Origin: Rhododendron vialii
Taxonomy: Eukaryota; Streptophyta; Magnoliopsida; Ericales; Ericaceae
Length of the DNA stretch: 64,000 nucleotides
Reading direction: 5' to 3'
NCBI RefSeq assembly: GCF_030253575.1
Contig: NC_080562.1
Coordinates: forward strand, 29,963,852-30,027,851
Below, piece after piece: positions 33,510 to 45,251 of the stretch. The notes below the pieces were generated by a model. That model worked only from the letters and a program-made list of their open reading frames with translations, was not told the origin of the DNA and ran no database searches. Each line of letters starts with the position of its first letter. The stretch's first letter is position 1. A program made the position numbers and the translations under genes.

Positions 33510-35090
33510 TAAAATGAAAATGTAAGAACGACACATGATCCGGGGATGCTGCTGAGCAGTTCCCTATAGAGCGGGTGCAAAGCAGCCGGATTGGTCATTC
33601 GAATATGAGCACATAAAAATCGCATATAAATTTGAACCGTTGATTACTCGGTTAAGATTCCGACTGTCGATTGTCGAGATGAACAGTTTAATCGACCACT
33701 TTGCACCGCAGCATATGGAACAAAGCAAATGGAAAGCAATGACACAAACAACACAAATAATTGCCTGGTGTGGTGTGCCCACCCTCTAAGATTAATAAAA
33801 CGGATATGTGCCATCAATTTAACGATATTAATTAGTGATGTCAAAAGAGATTTTTTTTTTTTCATCCCAACAGTAACCAAAGACAATCTTAGCCCTCCAA
33901 TTTTGCATTTTCACTTACTAATATTGAAATAGACGACAACGGCCTCTCAGAGAAGCCATATATAATAGAATAAATTAATCAGAAACATACAAACTAATGA
34001 CTAGACAAATGCTCCTATAACATATTCATATATATTACTTATATATAAATTATTAAATATGTTCATATAAAATTACTGCCCACCACATGATCGACCTGGA
34101 TCATAAAGAAAGTAGAAACCCATAAAAGAATATAAAAGAAAAAAAAAAAAGAAACACACAAAGTAATGACTAGACATGATCATGAAGAAAACCATAATAG
34201 AATTAATTAATAGATAAGAAACATACAAAATAAAGACTAGACATATACTCCTACAATATATAGTATCTTAATGTGAAAATATGGGCACGAATCCCGCTTG
34301 ATGATTTGAGTCGTTATAGGGCTCGTCAAATAGTACATCCAAAAAAAAAAAAATTATTGATTAGATACACGTTAACTTCTAATTTTTCATCATCTCTTGC
34401 AAAAAGATAATTAGGCCCAATGATGGACTGAAAGGCGGATGAGCCCATACGTTCGCCTTACCTACGCTTCAAATTTTTACTAGAATTATAGGAGTAATAG
34501 TTCTTATCTAAAAAAATGTTATTTTATATAAGTTTGCCCGCTCAACATTGTTTCGAATAATCAAACACTCACCCAACCAAGAGTTTTGGAAAATCAAGAT
34601 TAGTTTTGTCAATAGTTTTTTAGGAGTACCATTTTACTTTTTAAAATGGGAAAATTCTAAAATCAGCCCAATGGGCTGACAATAATTAGTGTGTGAATGT
34701 GTATTAAAGAGTGCAAAAAGTACACAGAATTACGTGTTTTTTTTGTTTTTTAGTGCACTTATCGTCAGCCTACTGGGCTGACAATAGCAAGACCGTTTAA
34801 AATGATAGACGGATGCACAATTATAGATGGCGACATCTTAGTTATATATTATATAAATAGGTTGATCGCACACATAAAGTATATAGGAGTAGTAATCTTT
34901 GTGGTAGTATTTGCACAATTCACATTAGCAAAAATTCATTTCACCGTTTGTATGTTATAATTTACAATAAATAAAACGTTGAAATTCTACGTCCGTCCTA
35001 GCGTCTTTGATTAGGCCCTTCACTTTTCTCTCCCGAAAAAAGTGCTTCAATTAAGCTATTGCATGTACCCAATAAACTTGAATTTTGGTG
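33510..35090. other. Intergenic; one degenerate triplicated motif
   Basis: No gene and no exon 1 for pseudogene B. A segment around GAAACATACAAACTAATGAC appears three times in diverged form near 33981, 34153 and 34222. TCAGCCCAATGGGCTGACAAT near 34673 has a sister TCAGCCTACTGGGCTGACAAT near 34766. Confidence 0.45.
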
Positions 35091-35092
35091 TG

Positions 35093-35308
35093 GACGTTCT
35101 ACTCAACAAGTACTATTGCATGAAAAAACTCGTATCACTGGTAAGAATTCGGTCATATGATTGTTCCGTGTCAACAATTCTGATAGAATCAATTCGACGT
35201 GAGCGTTCTACTCAACAAGTACTATTGCATGAAAAAACTCGAATCACTGGTAAGAATTCGGTCATATGATTGTCCCGTGTCAACAATTCTGATAGAATCA
35301 ATTCGACG
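35093..35308. repeat. 110-bp tandem duplication
   Basis: Two nearly identical direct copies, 35093-35202 and 35203-35308, starting GCGTTCTACTCAACAAGTAC. They differ at a few bases, so the duplication is recent. Confidence 0.9.
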
Positions 35309-35545
35309 CATGTTGATCCACTATTGAATGATTTCGGACACAACTGTACTTAATCCATTGCACTACCCTTTGAAAAAGCGCTCTGTTTTCTCTCTACTCT
35401 CTTTCTATAAACTTTTCCACCTCCCCTTCCCTCCTCCAGCCAGCCACTCTCCTCCACCACGTACATCTTCTCCTCTTTACTCTCTCCCCTGTCACATTCC
35501 TCCCCCGATCTAGATCCTCCATCCATAGTCCCCATCACTTGCGAT

Positions 35546-36083
35546 TAGAGCTGCAAACGAGGCGAGCCGAGCTTTACGGTGTTTAAGCTTATTTATTAAG
35601 TTTTTAAAGAACACGAGCTCGAGCTCAGTGAAAACTTAACGAATCAAGCTCAAGCCGAGCAGGCCTTGGCTTGACTCGAGCTCGAGCTTGTTCACGAGTA
35701 TTAACGAACCAACGAAAAATGTATATATATCCTCACATAGGCCTACTACAACCAAAAATATTTTGATTGTAAAGGTATATATCTTTCATTTTCCTATGGA
35801 GCGGGGGTGTATTGATGTGCGTGTGCTCTCGTTTTTCTTGGTTGACTAGAAAGTGAAAACGGAAAAAACAAATTATGAAATAACAATAAAAATTCTAAAC
35901 TTAAGTATATATACCCCGGCTCGCGAGCCGAGCTTATCTTAGCTCAAGCTCAGCTCGTTTACAAAACGAGCTGAAAAAATCGGCTCGAGCTCGTTCGTTT
36001 AACTTCCTAGCCGAGCTTGAACGAGCCACTAAGGAGCCGAGCTATGAACCGCTCGCGAACGACTCGGTTCGTTTGCAGCCCTA
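35546..36083. mobile_element. Non-autonomous hAT element
   Basis: The left end TAGAGCTGCAAACGA and the right end TCGTTTGCAGCCCTA are inverted repeats of hAT type, followed inward by many CGAGCCGAGC/GAGCTCGAGC motifs in both orientations. The 8-bp flanks CTTGCGAT and CTCGCGAC agree at six positions. It is 538 bp with no transposase. It splits a CT-rich segment that is otherwise continuous on either side. Confidence 0.75.
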
Positions 36084-36417
36084 CTCGCGACCCACCTTCT
36101 CCTCTTCTTTCACTGTTGCTCTAGATCTAGACCCTTCCTCCTTCATTTTCCCCTCTTGAAACCCTCCTCCCCTTATCCACCACCTCCTCGTCTTCAACTC
36201 CGTACCCTTCTCCATGTGTGGAACTTTTTCTAATGTACTTGGTGAGTGTCTACCCAACCCATATGAATAACCCAAATGTTAAGATCTTTTTATCCAACAG
36301 ATGGTTTCACAATTTGGGCGTTTGTAGCCTTTGGACAATTTTTTGTTCCATATGAACATGAGAATGTCTATCTTCAAAAAAAAAAAAAAAAACCACAGAA
36401 AATCTAAGCACACAGAT

Positions 36418-36739
36418 AAATAAGGTACGTATTCTACACAGTTTTTTGTGAGGCCCACCTCGGATCCCACACAAATGATCCAAGTCGTTCATTAAATATT
36501 TTTGAAGGGTCATCGCAAAAAATTAGCTCAATCCGATATTTATAGATACTCAATCCAATTATCTAACTATTCATATATTATCCGGAAATCAAAATAAAAA
36601 GTTAGATGATTGAATCGAGTATCTATAAGTATCAGATTAAACTAATTTTTTTGCTAGCGCAAATGAACGACTCGAATCATTTATATGGGATCCAAAATAG
36701 ACCCTACGAAAAATCTATGTAGAATATATGTACCTATTT
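36418..36739. mobile_element. Foldback MITE
   Basis: Ends AAATAAGGTACGTATTCTAC and GTAGAATATATGTACCTATTT. The arms stay inverted through GGATCCCACACAAATGATCC at left and ATTTATATGGGATCC at right, and AGATACTCAATC mirrors GATTGAATCGAGTATCT near the centre. About 320 bp. Confidence 0.65.
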
Positions 36740-37017
36740 AAAATGTGTGGGCAGCAGCGTTGGTTCGGAAAATGTGATCCTAGATTTTTCCAATCTTGAA
36801 TCGGATCCACAGCACAGAAGGGTATACAAGATTGGGCCTGCGTACTGGACATCTACGGCGTAATAAGATGATGACTCAAGTGACTACTGGTACGGGAGTG
36901 TCCTAAAAGACGCGTAACTGCGCAAAAGAAGGACGTGTGTCCCATTCGGAGTGGTGGGTCGTCAAGCAGCTGTCGGCCCGAAATTGTGAGGAACCACGAA
37001 GTCCCGCTTTCTTCAAA

Positions 37018-37070
37018 AAAGTGGCCTAAGCCTAGAGAGAGAAAGAGAGAGAGAGAGAGAGAGCGGGCGA
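37018..37070. repeat. GA-rich run
   Basis: An interrupted AGAGAGA stretch. The minus-strand frame through it ends in LSLSLSFSL and is not convincing as a gene. Confidence 0.7.
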
Positions 37071-37598
37071 AGCAATAGGTAGTAGCAGGAGGAAGGATAG
37101 GATAGGATAGGAAAAATTAGGTAGTCGGTGCACCTTTGTGGTGGTTTTGAATTGGTCGTCCATCCTCACTTTCCCTAAATGCCCCTTCCTCCAAAGTCCA
37201 AACCTACGCGTCTTCTTCACACTCCAATCCTATCATATAAATTCTCATTTGTTTTTGAAATTTTTTTCTTTCTTCTTTCGGAAATAAGTTTTCGTTGGAT
37301 TGGACTCGAGTTTTAAAATATACTCTAGCAAGTTCAATTCCAAAGTCATATTTTTTTTTTTTTGAAAAACTCAACGGGAGTGTTTAGCGTATTAACATTA
37401 AATTTACTGGAGTGATTTTCACACTCCTTTTTTGATAAGTGAACTTGATTTTTTTTTGTTTTTATTCATGTGAAGTCACAACATTGCCCTTTAAAGATCT
37501 CACTTTGTGGCATATTTAAAGACAATATTGTAATTTTACATAGCTAAAACGACAAAAGAGGGAGTGCGGTTATAAAAAAAAAGAAGAAAAAAGAGTGT

Positions 37599-37733
37599 GA
37601 TAATCACTTTCCTAAACTTATATATTGATATTGAACACATCATCAAAATGCGGTTTATAAAAAAAAAAATTGCGATAATCGCTCTCCTAAACTAATATAT
37701 TGATATTGGACACATCATCAAAATGCGGTTTAT
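37599..37733. repeat. 74-bp tandem duplication
   Basis: A segment starting GATAATCACTTTCCTAAACT at 37599 and ending in GCGGTTTATA is repeated from 37673 with a few changes. Confidence 0.85.
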
Positions 37734-38070
37734 ATTTTTTTTTAAGAAGAAATTAATTACAACTTACGTAAGAAATTTTTACTCTATGATAATCATTTTA
37801 AGATTGTTCATAAGTAAAAATGTAAGACAATTCAACCATAGCCTTAACCATTTTACTTTAATTAGAAAACAAGTTAATACTACTCCAATATCAGTTTTGC
37901 TATTTGAATTGAAATGCATTTTTGAATAGTTACATATTCTTTACTTTGCGAAGTACTAATAGAATAAAAGAAGAAATTTCTTCAGACTCCATTCTCAGGC
38001 TTCTCAAAACAAACAATTAATTGAATAATTAAATACTAGTAATTAGACAAAATAGAGGGGATGGTACTTA

Positions 38071-38308
38071 GGCTCCGTTCCAGAAATCTTTTTAAAAAAT
38101 AAGCAGTTTATTTCATATTTTCAAACTCAAAAATAATATAAATGAAAAATAATTTTTTAATTTTTTTTGCACCGTATTAAAAATCTTGATGAGATTTATT
38201 AAATAAGATCCATATTAGCAGAAAATTTATTTATATAAACACATTATTTTTAAGTTTGAAATTACATTTTTAAAAATAAATACTTAATTTACGTTCCGAA
38301 ACGGAGCT
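38071..38308. mobile_element. MITE upstream of the ERF gene
   Basis: Ends GGCTCCGTTCCAGAAA and GTTCCGAAACGGAGC; AT-rich inside with mirrored TTTTTAAAAAATAAGC and ATTTTTAAAAATAAATAC. It lies about 550 bp upstream of the ERF TATA box. Confidence 0.6.
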
Positions 38309-38501
38309 TTAGTCCATATGTTATCTAGTGCTCCATAAGAGAGTGATGAATACGCTCCGAAGAAGAGCGTGGGAAAATTAGCTTGAACAACGGCCGTCTT
38401 GAGGGAAAGCCGGCACAACTATATTGGGCCGCTTGTCTCGAACCTCCCGTGTGCCACGTACCCCCTCCATTATTAAACAAAACAAGTGCCACCTGCTCCT
38501 G

Positions 38502-38533
<32 letters not shown>

Positions 38534-38858
38534 ACCCCCGTGGCCCCGGGCGGCGCTTCCCCTCTCACCAGTCAATCCCCTCGTTGACTGCGCCCCCACA
38601 CCCCCCGGGGCCCCACTCCTCTCTCTCTCCTTTTAAAAATAAAAAATTACTCAGAGTAAGAATACAATTTTAAAATGGAACTCTATACAATCGTATTTAG
38701 AATCGTTTGATATATTTAATTTGGAACACAATTAATTGCGAAATTATGTTTTAAAGTTGTGTTCATTACATTTATTCTGAACACAGTTATGTCTAAAATT
38801 ATATTTTAAAATTGCGTTGTTACGTTGCTTGTTTCTAAAATCCCCCACCTCTCCCCTT

Positions 38859-38866
38859 TATAAATA
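38859..38866 (+). promoter_or_regulatory. TATA box of the ERF gene
   Basis: TATAAATA lies 84 bases upstream of the start codon. Further upstream, AGTCAA near 38570 and TTGACT near 38583 are W-box cores on opposite strands about 13 bp apart, typical WRKY sites and common in defence-responsive ERF promoters. Function is inferred from motif. Confidence 0.7.
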
Positions 38867-38949
38867 GACTTGCCTCTCCCCACACCAAATCCACAACACC
38901 ATCTCACACGCATATCCATATCTCGATAAAACTCTCTCGTATTTTTAAA

Positions 38950-39657
38950 ATGGCTGCGAAGGGGAAGACCGGCGGCGTTAAGGGAGGCAACGGGAAGCCC
39001 AACGGCGTCAACAAGGAGGACATTGCGCATTACAGGGGGGTGAGGAGGAGGCCGTGGGGCCGGTACGCGGCGGAGATCCGGGACCCCACGAAGAAGAGCC
39101 GCGTGTGGCTGGGCACCTTCGACACCGCGGAGGCGGCCGCCAGGGCTTACGACGCCGCCGCCGTCGAGTTCCGCGGACCCAAGGCCAAGACTAATTTCCC
39201 GTACCCCTCGGAACCCCTTGCCCCCGACAACCACAGCCCCAGCCAGAGCAGCACCGTGGAGTCGTCCAGCCACGGCGGGGCATCCCACGCGCCGGTCGAG
39301 CTCGACCTCACGCGCCGCTTCGGTTGCGGCGGAGGAGGTGGGGGTTCAAGTGGTGGCGTATCTGTCGCTGGGTATCCGGTTTTTTACAACCCGGCGGCGG
39401 CGGCGGGGGTTGGGATGGCGGTCGTGCCCCAGGCGCATCACGCGTTGTACTTTGACGCGCTGATGCGGTCGGGGATGGTGGGCAGGGGAATATCGTACCA
39501 CCACCACCGTGTCGCCGCCGAGTTGGAGGGCGGAGTCGGAGGGGGAGCGCAGAGTGAGTCGGACTCGTCCTCTGTTGTCGACTGTAACCCGCGCGAGGGC
39601 AATCGCGGAGGTGTTTTAGATCTTGATCTTAATTTTCCCCCACCGATGGAAGCTTGA
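38950..39657 (+). CDS. ERF-type AP2 transcription repressor with EAR motif (ERF3/ERF4/ERF8-like)
   Basis: An intronless 235-residue protein. The AP2/ERF domain spans about residues 28-84 ([19 protein letters not shown], then [19 protein letters not shown]) and has the Ala of ERF rather than DREB proteins in the recognition sheet. A Ser-rich linker leads to [10 protein letters not shown] (about 115-124), a Gly-rich region, and a C-terminal EAR motif [10 protein letters not shown] (223-232). The combination defines class II ERFs (ERF3, ERF4, ERF8-12 group), which bind GCC boxes and recruit TOPLESS-type co-repressors in ethylene, ABA and defence responses (family knowledge). The start is the first ATG 84 bp after the TATA box. 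The coding region is far more GC-rich than its surroundings, usual for this family. Confidence 0.95.
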   Translation: MAAKGKTGGVKGGNGKPNGVNKEDIAHYRGVRRRPWGRYAAEIRDPTKKSRVWLGTFDTAEAAARAYDAAAVEFRGPKAKTNFPYPSEPLAPDNHSPSQSSTVESSSHGGASHAPVELDLTRRFGCGGGGGGSSGGVSVAGYPVFYNPAAAAGVGMAVVPQAHHALYFDALMRSGMVGRGISYHHHRVAAELEGGVGGGAQSESDSSSVVDCNPREGNRGGVLDLDLNFPPPMEA

Positions 39658-39659
39658 CC

Positions 39660-40240
39660 ACTGATAACATATCAACGTAGATATATATATATATACATAT
39701 AAGGCTAATAAACATTATTATAGGTTGGCTTATATGTAACATGTTTATTTGTTTTTCTTTTTGCAACTTATTAAGGGATTAAGTTGTTAAGTACTCCTTG
39801 TTAGTCCTTAATTGAATGGGTTAACTTTAACTGTAATCGCTCTCACTTTGCTATTGTTTTTTGTTGTAATAATTTCAAAAGCATTCGTTGACCATTATTG
39901 GTACTATTTATTTCAGGATTTCGTGAGAGATTTTTCCCAGTAAGTCTAGGTACGCATCCACAAGTCACTTCTTTCTCATATATGTGTGGGGTTCATTTTA
40001 TAATTAAATGTGTGGATCGGACACATGTGAGAATGAGTGGTTGGAGGAGTGATCAGTCGAATGTACGCAACGTTGCTCGATTTTTCCTACGGTCTGAGAT
40101 TTGCTACAAAATCTTGGCTGTGAAAAAATTTGAGGTAATAGAGAGAAGGAAGGGGGGCGGATCCGGTCACGTCTACAATTTCGTTCAGAATAAAACTGGT
40201 CGGAAGAAATTTAACCGGATCTTACCCCAGAAGGAAGACC
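39660..40240. other. ERF 3' flank and intergenic DNA
   Basis: AT-rich 3' flank with a short TA run after the stop. The plus-strand frame at 39898-40296 has no recognisable domain and runs into a GA repeat. Confidence 0.5.
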
Positions 40241-40278
40241 ATGATCAAAAAGAGAGAGAGAGAGAGAGAGAGAAGGAA

Positions 40279-40678
40279 GACCCACATCGGAAATGACCGC
40301 TTGAAATACAGTAAAACACTGTGGACCACGCAATCCTGTGACCCTTGTGGGTGCATTAAGGTGATGGAACGCGAGTTGCCCAGGGAAGAGGGCAAGTGGT
40401 TGCCGGTTCGATTGCCCCGCTCAACGCAAGCCGTGCAGCCCACGCGAAGGACAGCTTCGTCGTGGCTGCTAAGAGGGCCCAGTTCGACGGGGGACAGCAC
40501 CTGCTGTCCAGGCTAAGCGGGGCTCGCTCTAATCTTATCTCGATGGTCAGAAATGTTCATTTCGTAGAACTCGTCAAGCAGAGCAACCTGCTGTCCTTCT
40601 TAAGCGGGGTCCGCTCCAATCTCGTTTCGATGATCAGAAACATTCATTTCGTAGAGCTCGTCAAGTAAAGCAATTTTT
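40279..40678 (+). ncRNA. Putative USE-driven small RNA gene, subfamily A, copy 1
   Basis: Starts with GACCCACATCG, one base from the plant snRNA/Pol III upstream sequence element (RTCCCACATCG). About 60 bases on comes a block shared by the whole local family: CCTGTGACCCTTGTGGGTGC, then GGTGATGGAACGCG. Here ACCC-TTGT-GGGT replaces the CCC-AAGT-GGG hairpin of other copies, keeping the pairing. The unit ends at a T5 run (40674-40678). Its 3' half holds a 90-base tandem duplication (around CGTAGAACTCGTCAAGCA). The RNA identity is unknown: it is not U1-U6, 7SL or 5S by inspection. A dispersed repeat with a chance USE-like box is the alternative. Confidence 0.4.
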
Positions 40679-40907
40679 CAAAAAATAAACTCAATTTTAA
40701 GTAATGACTAGTGTCAGCTGACCTGCTTAATCCATAACCTAAAACACTTGACTCTGTAGCTCATAAATTTAACCTCAAGTTATATAATAGCTGGTCGGAT
40801 TCAATTACATATCATTTCACCTTACTATTATTTCCTGATGTGAGATTTACTTGACTCATAAGGTTAACCTTAGTTTAATTTCATTCTCTTTTTGGTCAGC
40901 TTGAATG

Positions 40908-41046
40908 TTTTTTTTTTTTTTTTTTTTATCCTCAAAAACTACCCATAGGGCTACACAGAAAGCATCAGCTTGAAAAATAAATGAGTACAAGAAAAGACAG
41001 GGCGCATAGCCACCCAATTCAAAGGTGGAAAACCCACCCCCTTCCA
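40908..41046 (-). mobile_element. Probable LINE 3' end with A tail
   Basis: A plus-strand T20 run at 40908-40927 is preceded, on the minus strand, by 3' UTR-like text (TCTTTTCTTGTACTCATTT, then TGTGTAGCCCTATGGG). No coding part remains. Called from layout only. Confidence 0.35.
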
Positions 41047-41195
41047 CCTCTTTTTTATTTTTTTTGTCATTCGTTAATCCTAATATACTCTATTAGAGAA
41101 CTTGGAAAGAGGATGAGTGCTTACGGGAATCGAACTCTGCCCATGTGGATGATAGTATAACGGAGGCACCAACTGCACTCCACTCCACTTGCGTA
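41047..41195 (-). mobile_element. tRNA-derived SINE
   Basis: On the minus strand the head has a Pol III A box (GTGCAGTTGGTGCC) and a B box (GAGTTCGATTCCC) about 35 bases apart, followed by a short body and an A-rich tail (plus-strand T-run about 41050-41066). This is the SINE layout of about 150 bp. A diverged copy of the head is at 44955-45030 within a duplicated block. Confidence 0.45.
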
Positions 41196-41409
41196 GAACC
41201 CCAACTTGTCAATCTAGATTTTGCACGACTTATTTTGCCAAAGAATAGACGAAACCATGTCTTCGGCTACTAATTACCAAACCATCTGAGAACATCTATA
41301 GCTTTTGTCATTGAATAGAACAAAAAACATCGGAGCAAGATTCGCAATTACTCAATAAATAAAAAAAGCATGTTGCGAAACCCGGGATTACAACTTAAGC
41401 ATGGGGATA

Positions 41410-41785
41410 ACTCCCACATTGCCAAGAAGGGAAAACACTAATCACTATATTAACTCCAAGCAATTAACAACTAATCGCCGGGCTTAACAACGCAAGCCTG
41501 TGACCCAAGTGGGGGCATTACGGTGATGGGACGTGGGCTCGGCCCAAAGAGCAGGGCCTGATGTTGCTAAATACCGGCCTGCCCTATCCAAGCAGGGAGT
41601 TGGGTCACGGAGCCTAGGCGAAGGCCCGGGTTTCGTGGGCCTTAGAGTAGAGGGCAGCGCGTTAGGCTGGTTTCACAGAGCAGCGAACACCTCTCGCTCT
41701 TGGCGGTGGAAGGTTAACGGGCCGGTGCAACTATGGCCCAATAAACGCTCTGATTGGTTGAACCCTATCGGACCATCACCTTTTT
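41410..41785 (+). ncRNA. Putative USE-driven small RNA gene, subfamily B, copy 1
   Basis: A USE-like box ACTCCCACATTG (41410-41421), then GCCGGGCTTAACAACGCAAGCC (hairpin GGCTT/AAGCC), CCCAAGTGGG, and a GC-rich body. GGTGATGG (41522-41529) is fully complementary to CCATCACC (41773-41780), which abuts a T5 run (41781-41785) like a Pol III terminator. Inside, AAGGCCC/GGGCCTT and GGGCC/GGCCC form further stems. The longest open frame lacks any known domain and shifts between copies, so RNA rather than protein is the likely product. The USE here differs at two positions. Confidence 0.45.
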
Positions 41786-42256
41786 GTTATTTTTAGTTTA
41801 CTTTGTCCCTATTCTCTCGGCCAATTTTAATTTTTTCCAATGTGTGTTTGGAACATTAGGCACAATATATGGGAAATTAAAGAAATTACGTTTGCGTCAT
41901 AAGAGCAATATTGTTAAGTTATAGGTTTCGAAAGAACTAAAAAGAGTATGAAAAGAGAAAATCAGACATCAAGGTAAATACAAGCCGAACGAACCAAGCA
42001 GGTGGTTGATCAACTTTAATATGAAAATTTAAGGAGGTTCAATATGGCCCAATAAACGCTCTGATTGGTTGAACCCTAAAACGAGGGCAGAATGGAAAAT
42101 TTATTAAATTTTGGACATTGAATTCCGCAAAGGAACATAAATTAGTTTATAAGACTTAGGGCGTATAAAACTGACATATGTTTTCTTAAAATGATTGTAT
42201 TATTTCAATTTTCAATATTAGGTTTGGTTTACAAATATACAAGTGAAAATATTGAA

Positions 42257-42465
42257 GGGTAGGTTTGGATTAAAAAGTAATGAGTGATTTATTTTTTTGT
42301 CTTTATTCAAAAAAATTTGCATTTGTTAGTTTTGCGTCGTACTTTTTCGATTTCTATCGTCGAGACGAATCAATAAGTCACAAAAGTTTGACGCAAAACT
42401 AACTTATTGAATAAAGACAAAAAAATAAAATAAAATACTCCTTACTTTTTAATCCAAACCAACCC
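42257..42465. mobile_element. MITE
   Basis: Ends GGGTAGGTTTGGATTAAAAA and TTTTTAATCCAAACCAACCC, inverted. The arms continue through TTTTTTTGTCTTTATTCAA and its inverse. A fragment of the same family (TTTGGCGCAAAACTAAC) lies near 21940-22030 in pseudogene A. 209 bp. Confidence 0.7.
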
Positions 42466-42814
42466 TAAGCTTATTTTGAGCTATTTATGTTAACGCCCTT
42501 TTTTTAATTTGATTAACATTCTTTTCATATCTTTCGAGTTCCAGTAGTTGAGACGGAAAAAAAAATATGGATAATCACAAATCTAATCTCCGCAATGAAA
42601 AATTCCGAAGCCTAATGGAAAAACTTATAAGGGCATCAAACTTCTGGCTTCATCCTATGAGTAATGTACCAATTAGCTATGTACTGAAGATATGTTTGTA
42701 CACTATGTTTTTAAGTCTCTATGATATGTCTTGGAGATTGGGTTTCTCGAAGAAAATCAAAATAAAGAGGAATAACAAACTGGAAAAAGTTGAAATTTAT
42801 TTGCATTTCCTTTT

Positions 42815-43180
42815 TTTTTTTTTGTTTTTTTGAGAATAGACCATCACATAGTATATCCTTAAAGGCCAAGCGGCACTTACAAGGAATCCAACCAAAGTTA
42901 CAGAAATCAAAAAATATGTGCATCCCAACCAACAGATACACAAATTACAGCAAAGGGCTACCTAATTTCTTCCATCAAGGCACAACACTCACTGCACAAG
43001 TCAAATTGACACTTTGTGAATGCCATTAAAACTAGCCAACGACCAAAAATAGGCACCCAAGGGATCACAGATTCTAATCAATGCATAAACTTAAATAAGC
43101 CGTGGATTCCTAAACGACAGCAGCAACACAGCAAGAGGATACAACTCAAATCCCGTGGACAAAATCCACTAAGCACGTCG
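42815..43180 (-). other. Retroposon-like 3' end, uncertain
   Basis: Begins with a T-rich run at 42809-42828. The minus strand then reads as non-coding transcript-like text. It is absent from the otherwise duplicated partner at 47345-47400, which supports its being an insertion of about 370 bp in copy 1. No domain. Confidence 0.35.
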
Positions 43181-43493
43181 GCCAAAGTAGACACTCTAAC
43201 GGCCCTATCTTCATTCTTTTTTAGAGCATCTCCAATGGAGTAGTTTTTCTTCAAATTAGTAATTATTTTTCCAATTGCTGTATGCTTTTGCTTCTTTTTT
43301 CTGGGAGGACGTTTGTCGGCGTAGGTGCCAACCTCGTTTCTTAATTAGCACAATTTATTTTGCCAAAGATTTGACAAAACAGTTTTTTGGCAATTGATTT
43401 GACCAAAAAACATTAGAGATTGGCAATTAATTAGTACACTCACAAAAAGTCAAAAACAGCAAAATCTGGATTACAGCTTAAGCATGGAGATAA

Positions 43494-43869
43494 GTCCCAC
43501 ATCGCCAAAGAGGAAAGCTGCTAATCACTAGATTAACTCCAAGCAATTAACAACTAATCGCCGGGCTTAGCAACGCAAGCCTGTGACCCAAGTGGGGGCA
43601 TTACGGTGATGGGACGCGAGTTCGGCTCCAAAGAGCCGGGCCCGATGTTGCTAATTGCTAGCCCGCCCTCTCCAAGCAGGGAGTTGGGCCATGTAAGCCA
43701 GGGCGAAGGCCTGGATTTCGTGGGCCTTAGAGTAGAGGGCAACGCGTCAGGCTGGTTTCACAGAGCAGCGAATACCTCTCGCTCTTGGTGGTGGAAGGAT
43801 TGTGGGCCAGCGCAACTACGGCCCAATAAATGCTCTAATTGGTTGAACTCTATCGGACCGTCACCTTTT
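43494..43869 (+). ncRNA. Putative USE-driven small RNA gene, subfamily B, copy 2
   Basis: An exact USE, GTCCCACATCG (43494-43504), then the GGCTT/AAGCC hairpin (43565-43581), CCCAAGTGGG, and GGTGATGG (43605-43612). The 3' strand is CCGTCACC (43858-43865), where the change from A to G keeps pairing as U-G, followed by TTTT. Inside, GGCTC-CAAA-GAGCC is a perfect hairpin, and AAGGCC/GGCCTT and GGGCC/GGCCC are kept. About 80% identical to copy 1 by eye. This is the best-preserved member. Confidence 0.5.
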
Positions 43870-44409
43870 AATTATTTCTAGAAACTTTTTTCCTATTCTC
43901 TCTTCCAATTTTTATTTTCCTTCAATTTTCCATTATGCACACACAATGTTCAGCATCACCTAAAGTATATTTTCTTTCAGAGTTTTTTGTATGGGAAATT
44001 AAAGAAAAACCTATTTACGTCGGAAGAACAATATTGTGAAATTGTAGGTGAAGCTTTCAAAAGAAAAAAGAGAGAGTATAAAATGAGAAAATCAGACATC
44101 GAGGTAAAGGAGGTCAAGACTAGGGATAATAAACGAGCCGAACAAACCAAGCAGGTGGTTGTTCAAGTTTATTTTGAAAATTTAAGGAGGTTCAAAAATA
44201 TGTTTCAAGACTAACTTGTTTATGAGATAAATTGATTTCAAATGGTCTTTAATAAATCAAACACGAGCGATTTTGACAATATTCACACACCTAAAAATGC
44301 TCTTTGGGCTTCCATTCTTTATTCAATGAATGCCACTGTGTATAGTTCTGATATTGAAAAAGAAGGTAATTATGGAAATTTTGAACCATGAGGGGCTAGT
44401 CCCATAAGG

Positions 44410-44601
44410 GAGAAATTTTCCGGTGTCAGGTGGTTATATTCCACATGAAATCCGTTCGGCACATTCGGACCGTCCAATACACTTTTGTACGGCTCGAATT
44501 GAAACCCTCTCTCTCCTCTCACCCCAACACTTTTTCTCTCTCTAAATCCGTTGCAACGAGCGGGTATCACGTGATACCCACCCGACACTGAAAATTTTTC
44601 C
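44410..44601. mobile_element. Mutator-type MITE with 9-bp target duplication
   Basis: 192 bp with inverted ends GAGAAATTTTCCGGTGTC and GACACTGAAAATTTTTCC, flanked by CCCATAAGG at 44401-44409 and 44602-44610. The perfect 9-bp duplication marks a Mutator-type insertion. Sister of 27516-27649. Confidence 0.82.
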
Positions 44602-45251
44602 CCCATAAGGACACCACTAATAGTTAACATCTTTGGCTCCATGGATCTTCTTCATCACACTGCTAGCAAAACCAAAGTGATGAATTTTCAATCTGAATTT
44701 CTCATACGTTACCTTGGCCGCCGAAACCAAACTTTTGCGAAATTGCAACGTAAAATCGAGAGTTTGTCTTCGAATTGTTTTCCTCCACTTTCTTTAAGGT
44801 TTCTTGATTGCCAAACAAAACAAAACCAACCCCCTTTGTCTCTATGCACGTGGTACTAAACCCAAGTCCTCTCACCATGCACTTTGGCTAGATGTTTAGT
44901 CTCCCCCCCCCTCCCTCGTTCATTGCTCATCAGGAGCAGAGCTATGTAAGGACTAGGTGCTTATGAAAATCTAACCCTGTCTATGTTCGTGCAAGTATAA
45001 CGGAGGCAGCAACCAAATTCCACTCAACTTACGTAGAACCCCAACTTGTCAATCTAGTTTTGCACAACTTATTTTGTCAAAGAATTGACGAAACCATGTT
45101 TTTGGCTACTAATTAGTAATTACCAAACCATCGGAGAACATCTATAGCTTTGGCAATTGATTTGAACAAAAACATTGGAGCTAGATTGGCCAATTTCTCA
45201 AAAAAACAGCACGTTGCGAAACCGCGGATTACAACTTAATTATGGGGATAA

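Larger units (their letters stand above)
42060..43880. repeat. Segmental duplication, copy 1 (partner 46670-47976)
   Basis: From CCTAAAACGAGGGCAGAATGG onward, blocks occur in the same order and strand in both regions: an AT-rich segment, GGGTTTCTCGAAGAA, AGAGCATCTCCAATGG, TTTGCCAAAGATTTGAC, and the subfamily B RNA unit. Indels separate the copies. A further partial copy of the region before the RNA unit is at 44935-45320. Confidence 0.75.

Noticed and set aside
39218-39463. Second plus-strand frame in the ERF gene
   Set aside because: An out-of-frame shadow in GC-rich coding sequence, without domain.
42045-42085. AACCCTAAA near a unit remnant as a telomerase RNA template
   Set aside because: It forms only at the junction of a truncated unit copy with the flanking CCTAAAACGAGGG text, which also occurs alone at 46.67 kb. 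The complete units lack it.
44370-44642. 90-codon minus-strand frame
   Set aside because: It covers the Mutator-type MITE at 44410-44601 almost exactly.
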